From: Deltaproteobacteria bacterium
GTDB lineage: Bacteria > Bdellovibrionota_C > UBA2361 > JAAYZI01
Length of the DNA stretch: 10,271 bases
NCBI GenBank assembly: GCA_012514925.1
Contig: JAAYZI010000271.1
Coordinates: 1-10,271 of the forward strand
Direction: 5' to 3'
Shown here: piece after piece, positions 6,034 through 10,271 of the stretch
Numbering within the stretch: the stretch's first letter is position 1
How the letters are laid out: each line of letters starts with the position of its first letter
Notes under the pieces: generated by a model
The model's input: only the letters and a program-made list of their open reading frames with translations
Told to the model about the DNA's origin: nothing
Database searches by the model: none
Made by a program: the position numbers and the translations under genes

Positions 6034-7782
6034 TTAAGCAAGCTCTGCCTCAGACGCTAGAGTTTTTTCGTTCTTGGTTTCTACTCCGTTTTGCGGGTAA
6101 CTTTGATCGGCGCAGTCCTGCTCATGGCTGTCGCCTAACGCAGCCAAGCTTGCGTCACGGTGGTTCAGCGCTGCGGCGATAAATCCTTTGAAAAGCGGGT
6201 GGGGGGTGCGCGGCGAAGATTTAAATTCCGGATGAAATTGCACCGCTACAAACCAAGGATGATCCGGCAGTTCAATAATCTCAATCAGCTCACCATTTGG
6301 AGAGAGACCAGAAACGCTAAGCCCGGCATCTTCCAAGGCTTGACGGTAGGCATTATTCACCTCGAAGCGGTGACGGTGCCTTTCACTGATATTGTCGGTT
6401 CCGTAAAGCTTGCGGACGAGGGACCCCTCTTTCAATACGCATGGGTAAGCGCCAAGCCGCATGGAACCGCCTTTGGAGCTGACCTTTTTTTGGCTCTCCA
6501 TCAGGTCGATGACTTTGCACTCTGCATCCGGCGAAAATTCACCGCTTGCGGCTTGGGGCAAGTCGCATTTATGGCGGGCATACTCGATAACCGCCATTTG
6601 CAAACCCAAACAGATTCCCAAGAATGGCACTCCATTTTCCCTTGAGTAACGCACCGCTTCGATCTTGCCTTCGGTGCCGCGGTCACCAAACCCACCCGGA
6701 ATCAAAATCGCGTCGATCTTCTGATCACCCGCGGCTTTTTGTAGAGTCGCATCCACTCCCTCTTTCTCAATGGCCGAACTGTCGACGTAGACGATCTCAA
6801 TTTGACAGCCGTTTGCAAACCCACTGTGGTGTAGAGCCTCGGTCAGGCTCTTATAACTTTCGGGGAGCCCTATATACTTGCCCACCATGGCGATGCGCAC
6901 CCGACCCTTTAAGGGGTTCTTGAATGAGTTAACAATACGCTGCCAGGGTTTGAGGTTAGGAGAACCAGTCCAAATGTTCAGAAGGCGTACGACTTGGTCG
7001 TCCAAACCCTCATCGTGCAAGACCAGCGGCAGTTCGTAAATCGAGCTGACATCCACGGCATTTATTACGCAGTCCTCGCGTACATTACAGAAATGTCCGA
7101 TTTTAGTCTTGATGCTTTGAGCCAGTCGCTGCTCCGAGCGGCACACGATTATACTCGGTACGATCCCGAAGCTGGTTAGCTCCTTTACGGAATGTTGAGT
7201 GGGTTTAGTCTTAAATTCATTGGCGGCGGCAATATAGGGAAGCAAAGTAACGTGCAGAAAAATTGCATTTTCGGGGTTCACATCAGCGCGCATCTGGCGG
7301 ATAGCCTCCAGGAAAGGCAGGCTTTCAATATCTCCGACGGTTCCTCCGATTTCAACAATGCAAATATCAAAACCCTTGGAGCACAGAAAGATCCGGCGCT
7401 TGATTTCGTCTGTAATGTGCGGAATCACTTGCACGGTACGGCCCAGATAATCCCCACGACGTTCGTTGGCAATGACGGTTTCGTAAACTTGGCCGGACGT
7501 AAAATTATTGAGTCGGCTCATTCTGGACTCTACGAAGCGCTCATAGTGCCCGAGATCAAGATCAGTTTCAGCGCCGTCATCAGTCACGAATACCTCTCCG
7601 TGCTGGAAGGGACTCATCGTGCCCGGATCAACGTTAATGTAGGGATCCAGTTTAAGCATCGTGAGTTTAAGTCCACGAGCTTCAAGCAGGGCGCCAAGCG
7701 AGGCGCAGGTGAGTCCCTTGCCAATCGAGGAAACTACTCCGCCGGTTACAAAAATAAACTTAGTGGGGCGATTGCTGGCCAT
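6034..7782 (-). CDS. pyrG: CTP synthase (glutamine-hydrolysing)
   Basis: PyrG aminates UTP to CTP with ATP and glutamine. CTP also activates Kdo to CMP-Kdo, which explains the kdsA linkage. From the ATG at 7782 there are 582 residues. The synthase domain (about 1-265) shows FIFVTGGVVSSIGKG at the start, LDPYINVDPGTMSPFQHGEV, EIGGTVGDIESLPFLEAIRQ and KTKPTQHSVKEL. The glutaminase domain (about 295-540) shows IPGGFGDRG, the nucleophile Cys391 in FLGICLGLQMAVIEYAR and the His517/Glu519 pair in VQFHPEFKSSP. About 40 polar residues follow the usual end and form a variable tail. The frame is open four codons further to a TTG at 7794, but neither start has a good ribosome site. It appears to be the first gene of the minus-strand cluster, with a good promoter at 7827-7855. 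Confidence 0.98.
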   Translation of the reverse strand: MASNRPTKFIFVTGGVVSSIGKGLTCASLGALLEARGLKLTMLKLDPYINVDPGTMSPFQHGEVFVTDDGAETDLDLGHYERFVESRMSRLNNFTSGQVYETVIANERRGDYLGRTVQVIPHITDEIKRRIFLCSKGFDICIVEIGGTVGDIESLPFLEAIRQMRADVNPENAIFLHVTLLPYIAAANEFKTKPTQHSVKELTSFGIVPSIIVCRSEQRLAQSIKTKIGHFCNVREDCVINAVDVSSIYELPLVLHDEGLDDQVVRLLNIWTGSPNLKPWQRIVNSFKNPLKGRVRIAMVGKYIGLPESYKSLTEALHHSGFANGCQIEIVYVDSSAIEKEGVDATLQKAAGDQKIDAILIPGGFGDRGTEGKIEAVRYSRENGVPFLGICLGLQMAVIEYARHKCDLPQAASGEFSPDAECKVIDLMESQKKVSSKGGSMRLGAYPCVLKEGSLVRKLYGTDNISERHRHRFEVNNAYRQALEDAGLSVSGLSPNGELIEIIELPDHPWFVAVQFHPEFKSSPRTPHPLFKGFIAAALNHRDASLAALGDSHEQDCADQSYPQNGVETKNEKTLASEAELA

Positions 7783-7826
7783 AACTGATACCAAAATAGA
7801 CGATTTCTTGCCGTAAGAGACTCTAT

Positions 7827-7855
7827 ATAATTTCAGCCTGGAGTCCAGCCGTCAA
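7827..7855 (-). promoter_or_regulatory. Sigma-70-type promoter for the pyrG-kdsA-lpt cluster
   Basis: On the minus strand TTGACG (7855-7850) and AATTAT (7832-7827) are spaced by 17 bases, matching the consensus at 5/6 and 4/6 positions; an overlapping TATATA gives an alternative -10 at a longer spacing. The predicted RNA start near 7820 leaves a leader of about 38 bases before the pyrG ATG. The spacer holds a compact palindrome CTGGA-C-TCCAG (7838-7848), which could be an operator but is short. Confidence 0.5.
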
Positions 7856-8022
7856 TCCAGGAGAATTAAGTCTTCGTCAATATTTTTCTTCCGTGATTGC
7901 ATGGAGTTGAGTGGTATGTGAGCAATACAATGAAGGAGATTCTATTTCCATTTCTTCCAATAAAAGAGAGGGCACAGGGACCGTTTCGGCTGACGGATGG
8001 TGTCTTGGAGTCACAGCGCCCC

Positions 8023-8031
8023 TGTTATAAG
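8023..8031 (+). promoter_or_regulatory. Candidate extended -10 promoter for the glycosyltransferase gene
   Basis: TATAAG at 8026-8031 is preceded by TG one base before it (TGTTATAAG), the extended -10 pattern. The -35 region is poor (TCTTGG at 17 bases or TTGGAG at 15). The RNA would start near 8038, about 27 bases before the ATG, and that leader contains no Shine-Dalgarno sequence. Confidence 0.3.
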
Positions 8032-8064
8032 CTGCCCTAGGAAGTTTCTGCTAAATACTCCTCT

Positions 8065-9777
8065 ATGCCGGAAGAGCCGCGAACCATACTCCAGATCGTA
8101 CTGATCAATGAAACTGGCGACAGCTATTATCGCATGCGCTGGCCAGGCCGACAGCTGTCTGAGCAGGCACCCACGTGGCGGGTTATTAACCTGGATGCAA
8201 ATGCCAAAGAGCGTTTTGAGTGGGGCGAGAAGGCTGACCTTTTGGTGCTCTATCAGTCACATGACCTGGATTTGCTTCCGCTAATCAAGCGCCGCCGGGA
8301 TTTGGGTAAGAAGACTCTTGTGGAATACAACGATAACTTCTATGCACCGGCCCCATCCTCGCCGGTGAGTAAGGAGTGGAGCTCACCGCTGCTGTGGCAA
8401 ATCTATGAAACTTTTATGCGCGAAAGTGATGGTGTGTTGGTCACTGGCACTGGGTTGGTAGAGCTTTTCTCCCAAAAGACAAAAACTCCGCTGTATATTA
8501 TGGAAAATCATATGCCGCAGGATCCTCCGGCTTTTGACCAGGTTTGGCCGGGAAGTGACGGCGCTTTGCAGATCGGCTGGGCCGGGTCGCTTGGGCACAT
8601 GCCGGATATTTTGGCGGCAACACCGCTCTTAAAAAGGATTTTAGAGATAGATCCACAGATTAAAATTCATCTAATGGGGAACTCGTCCATCCCCGACATG
8701 TTGCAGTTGCCACGGGAGAGGCTGCACTTTACGGAATGGGGCAGCATGGAGCAGTATCTTAAGTTTTGGGAGCCGGTGCATATTGGTCTAGCACCTTTGA
8801 TTGATACTCCTTACAACCGCTGCCGCAGCGATGTTAAAGCTTTGGAGATGAGTGCTCAGGGAGTGCTGCCGCTCTTAACGAATGCCTTACCCTATCGCGA
8901 TTTTTCGGAAAAGACTGGAAGTCCCGGGCTTTCAAGTTTTGCTGAGTTTTTTGAAAGAGTCGAGTTTTATCACTTAAACCGTGATGAATTGGAGGCACAG
9001 GCGAGGCGCTGCCATGATTATGTTTGCAGCTCACGTGTTGGAACCAGGCGCTTGGAACGTTTGGAGCTTTATAAGCGCATGTTGCCTTCTGAGCGGGATA
9101 CTTTTGCCTGGCCGGTAGAGGCTGGTTATCATGAGTTTCCCGCTGGTGTTGCGGAACCTTCTTCTCATTCCCGGACGGTGGTGCAGATTAATCAGAATAT
9201 TAAGGCTAAGAATTACGCTCAAGCTCATGAGATTGCGGCCCGGGCGGTTTTGCAGAATCCTTGGAGCGCGGACTTGCAGCTTTTGGAGTTACGTTGCTTG
9301 GCTAGTGTGAAGATTGGCGCTCTGGCACCTAAAATGGAGATGGCGCTGCGTCGTTTTCCTGATGATCTGCGTTTCCGGTTGATGCAGTTGGCGCTTCTGA
9401 CAGTAGATTCCGAGCTCGCCCTTGTTTGGGAAGCTGTAATTAGAAAGCTTCGGGACGCTGGCTCAACTTATCAACGCGCATTTGAAGGGGAGGTTGTGGC
9501 GATGTTGTGTCGGCAGATTCAGCTAAGGCCTGCTTTCGGCCCAATAGGAGAGGCTCTTCTTGAGCTTTTTCCAAGTAATGCCGAGCTTAAATTTGCCATG
9601 GCCTTTCACTACACGCGCAGAGGCGCTGCAGACAAAGCTTACCCACTGTTCGAGGAGCTGGCCGCAGCGCGCCGCAATTTCGGCCTCAATCAACGCTTTC
9701 TTTCCGACCTAGATACAAGTTTCATCGAAACCTGGACAGCCGCCGTTAAAGCGCGCCGCAAACGCGGATTTTCTTGA
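8065..9777 (+). CDS. GT-B-type glycosyltransferase with C-terminal TPR-like helical region
   Basis: The 570-residue protein has no signal peptide or membrane helix and is likely cytoplasmic. Residues about 8-340 look like a GT-B glycosyltransferase of the GT4-like group: a first Rossmann half (ILQIVLINETGDSYYRMRWP, DLLVLYQSHDLDLLPLIKRR, KKTLVEYNDNFY, SDGVLVTGTGLVELF), a domain switch at GALQIGWAGSLGHMPDI (166-182), IKIHLMGNSS, and the nucleotide-sugar-binding block NRCRSDVKALEMSAQGVLPL (251-270). Residues about 370-545 are Ala/Leu-rich helical repeats resembling TPRs (NYAQAHEIAARAVLQNPWSA; ELKFAMAFHYTRRGAADKAY). Similar fusions occur in proteins that modify O-antigen, capsule, S-layer or flagellar proteins; the sugar and acceptor cannot be read here. 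The ATG at 8065 is fixed by an in-frame TAG at 8038, and there is no clear ribosome site. It stands alone, divergent from pyrG. Confidence 0.75.
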   Translation: MPEEPRTILQIVLINETGDSYYRMRWPGRQLSEQAPTWRVINLDANAKERFEWGEKADLLVLYQSHDLDLLPLIKRRRDLGKKTLVEYNDNFYAPAPSSPVSKEWSSPLLWQIYETFMRESDGVLVTGTGLVELFSQKTKTPLYIMENHMPQDPPAFDQVWPGSDGALQIGWAGSLGHMPDILAATPLLKRILEIDPQIKIHLMGNSSIPDMLQLPRERLHFTEWGSMEQYLKFWEPVHIGLAPLIDTPYNRCRSDVKALEMSAQGVLPLLTNALPYRDFSEKTGSPGLSSFAEFFERVEFYHLNRDELEAQARRCHDYVCSSRVGTRRLERLELYKRMLPSERDTFAWPVEAGYHEFPAGVAEPSSHSRTVVQINQNIKAKNYAQAHEIAARAVLQNPWSADLQLLELRCLASVKIGALAPKMEMALRRFPDDLRFRLMQLALLTVDSELALVWEAVIRKLRDAGSTYQRAFEGEVVAMLCRQIQLRPAFGPIGEALLELFPSNAELKFAMAFHYTRRGAADKAYPLFEELAAARRNFGLNQRFLSDLDTSFIETWTAAVKARRKRGFS

Positions 9778-9792
9778 CTTGGGGTATCAACA

Positions 9793-9814
9793 TTACTTTC
9801 TCCAGAGAAAGTAA
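9793..9814. repeat. Palindrome copy 1
   Basis: The core ACTTTCTC-CA-GAGAAAGT has perfect 8-bp arms around a CA centre; here the flanks TT and AA extend the arms to 10 bp. It begins 15 bases after the glycosyltransferase stop codon. No T-run follows on either strand, so a standard terminator is not indicated. Confidence 0.9.
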
Positions 9815-9921
9815 ATGCCCCAAATCCCAAAAACCGCCACCCACTCTACACGCGCCGCCCCGGTCGTACCGCTTGACCCCCTTACCACCGCGCCAAATCA
9901 CTTTCTCCAGAGAAAGTAAAT
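9795..9921. repeat. Long direct repeat, copy A
   Basis: The block running from palindrome 1 through palindrome 2 (starts 105 bases apart) is nearly identical to the block at 10144-10265. The intervening sequence includes the shared GGTCGTACCGCTTGAC (9862-9877) and TTACCACCGCGCCAAATC. Compared with copy B it carries a 9-base insertion just after the first palindrome, lacks one base near 9880 and has two substitutions. Confidence 0.85.
9900..9917. repeat. Palindrome copy 2
   Basis: Identical 18-bp core, same orientation of the CA centre as copy 1. The left flank is ATC rather than ATT, so the arms stay at 8 bp. It is followed by AAATACC and then by the shared CTCTACACGCGCCGCCCC motif. Confidence 0.9.
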
Positions 9922-10140
9922 ACCAAAACCACCATCCGCTCTACACGCGCCGCCCCAACCAAATCATTCCGTCCCAACCAAACCGCCGCGCCGCTCGCCC
10001 TCAATCATCAAACCGCGCAAATCAAACTACAAATCTAACTACACCGCTTCGCCCCGGCCGCCCGGCCCGCCGCGCTCCCCCCCGACCACACAGCCCATCG
10101 CGATTTGCACCACCCTTCGCAGCCGCACTCTCAATTTATT

Positions 10141-10164
10141 TTTACTTTCTCCAGAGAAAGTAAA
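10141..10164. repeat. Palindrome copy 3
   Basis: Identical core with flanks TTT and AAA, giving 11-bp arms, the longest of the four. Same CA centre orientation. It starts 244 bases after copy 2 (core to core), so the spacing is irregular. Confidence 0.9.
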
Positions 10165-10265
10165 TCCCAAAAACCACCATCCACTCTACACGCGCCGCCC
10201 CGGTCGTACCGCTTGACTCCCCTTACCACCGCGCCAAATCACTTTCTCCAGAGAAAGTAAATACC
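10144..10265. repeat. Long direct repeat, copy B
   Basis: This is the second copy of the two-palindrome block, with palindrome starts 97 bases apart. It repeats the order palindrome, CCACTCTACACGCGCCGCCC, GGTCGTACCGCTTGAC, TTACCACCGCGCCAAATC, palindrome. The high identity to copy A over about 120 bases indicates recent duplication or gene conversion. Confidence 0.85.
10241..10258. repeat. Palindrome copy 4
   Basis: Identical 18-bp core at the right end, with the same left flank (GCGCCAAATC) as copy 2 and the same CA orientation as all the others. The sequence after it (AAATACCCAAAAA) again resembles that after copy 2, so the array probably continues outside the window. Confidence 0.9.
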
Positions 10266-10271
10266 CAAAAA

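Larger units (their letters stand above)
7783..8064. other. Divergent intergenic region between pyrG and the glycosyltransferase gene
   Basis: This 282-bp region separates two genes that run apart. It holds the pyrG promoter near its left end and a weaker rightward promoter near its right end. Between about 7860 and 8000 I see no RNA gene, repeat or clear structure. A 36-codon rightward frame (7930-8040) is present but has no ribosome site and no recognisable sequence. Confidence 0.5.
9778..10271. repeat. C-rich intergenic repeat region with palindromic modules
   Basis: The last 494 bases carry no credible gene. The region consists of four copies of an 18-bp near-palindrome, each followed by related C-rich sequence. 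The top strand is strongly C over G (for example 27 C and 8 G in 9961-10020). The motif CTCTACACGCGCCGCCCC occurs three times (9844-9861, 9939-9956, 10184-10201), always about 30-40 bases after a palindrome. The array continues to the edge and probably beyond it. Confidence 0.85.

Noticed and set aside
6024..6041. TTG start of kdsA at 6041
   Set aside because: It would overlap the pyrG stop and ignore the strong AAGGGTGA site placed properly for the ATG at 6023.
6160..6645. A 161-codon rightward open frame opposite the pyrG glutaminase domain
   Set aside because: Antisense to conserved PyrG sequence, no recognisable domain.
7192..7788. A 198-codon rightward open frame opposite pyrG
   Set aside because: It lies wholly antisense to the highly conserved pyrG synthase domain and has no family motif or ribosome site; a shadow of pyrG codon use.
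7930..8040. A 36-codon frame (MKEILFPFLP...) upstream of the glycosyltransferase gene
   Set aside because: No ribosome site, no recognisable motif, and it overlaps the likely promoter. Being in frame with the next gene but closed by TAG, it might be a lost N-terminus, but there is no evidence.
9793..9814. Rho-independent terminator for the glycosyltransferase
   Set aside because: The stem is AT-rich and is followed by AAAT and not by a T-run on either strand.
9774..10163. A 129-codon frame after the glycosyltransferase
   Set aside because: Non-ATG start, Pro/Arg-rich low-complexity translation made of the repeat units (ITFSRESK recurs because the DNA palindrome recurs).
9793..10258. Ends of a MITE or insertion sequence
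   Set aside because: All palindromes have the same centre orientation and there is no target-site duplication or transposase fragment visible.
9793..10271. CRISPR array
   Set aside because: The repeats are only 18 bp, the spacing is irregular (105, 244, 97) and the spacers are themselves repeated.

Overview
The window reads as a chromosomal housekeeping region of a Gram-negative (LPS-making) bacterium. Eight genes lie head to tail on the minus strand in the order pyrG, kdsA, lptC, lptA, lptB, rpoN, hpf, rapZ. From memory, this linkage of CTP synthesis, Kdo synthesis, LPS transport, sigma-54 and HPF/RapZ is typical of the former Deltaproteobacteria (Desulfobacterota, Bdellovibrionota, SAR324 and relatives). 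The lineage is an inference; there is no rRNA or other strict marker here.

Layout. 1-757 (minus): 5' portion of rapZ, running off the left edge. 786-1100 (minus): hpf. 1252-2711 (minus): rpoN with a one-base frameshift near its 3' end. 2931-3701: lptB. 3832-4488: lptA. 4485-5117: lptC, overlapping lptA by ATGA. 5187-6023: kdsA. 6034-7782: pyrG. 7783-8064: divergent intergenic region with a convincing sigma-70-type promoter for pyrG and a weaker extended -10 promoter for the rightward gene. 8065-9777 (plus): a GT-B-type glycosyltransferase fused to a helical, TPR-like C-terminal half. 9778-10271: non-coding, C-rich, built from copies of a short palindrome and its flanks.

How the genes work together. 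PyrG makes CTP, which is needed to activate Kdo as CMP-Kdo. KdsA makes Kdo-8-phosphate. LptC, LptA and LptB are parts of the machine that extracts finished LPS from the inner membrane and carries it across the periplasm. RpoN, HPF and RapZ are the regulatory tail of the same locus. kdsD, kdsC, ptsN and hprK, which often sit within such clusters, are not present inside this stretch.

The two observations most worth checking are (1) the rpoN frameshift, which puts the diagnostic RpoN box (ARRTVAKYRE) into another frame while leaving its sequence intact, and (2) the palindromic repeat array right of the glycosyltransferase. I see no evidence of a new defence, mobile or biosynthetic system; most of the window is well-known core genes.
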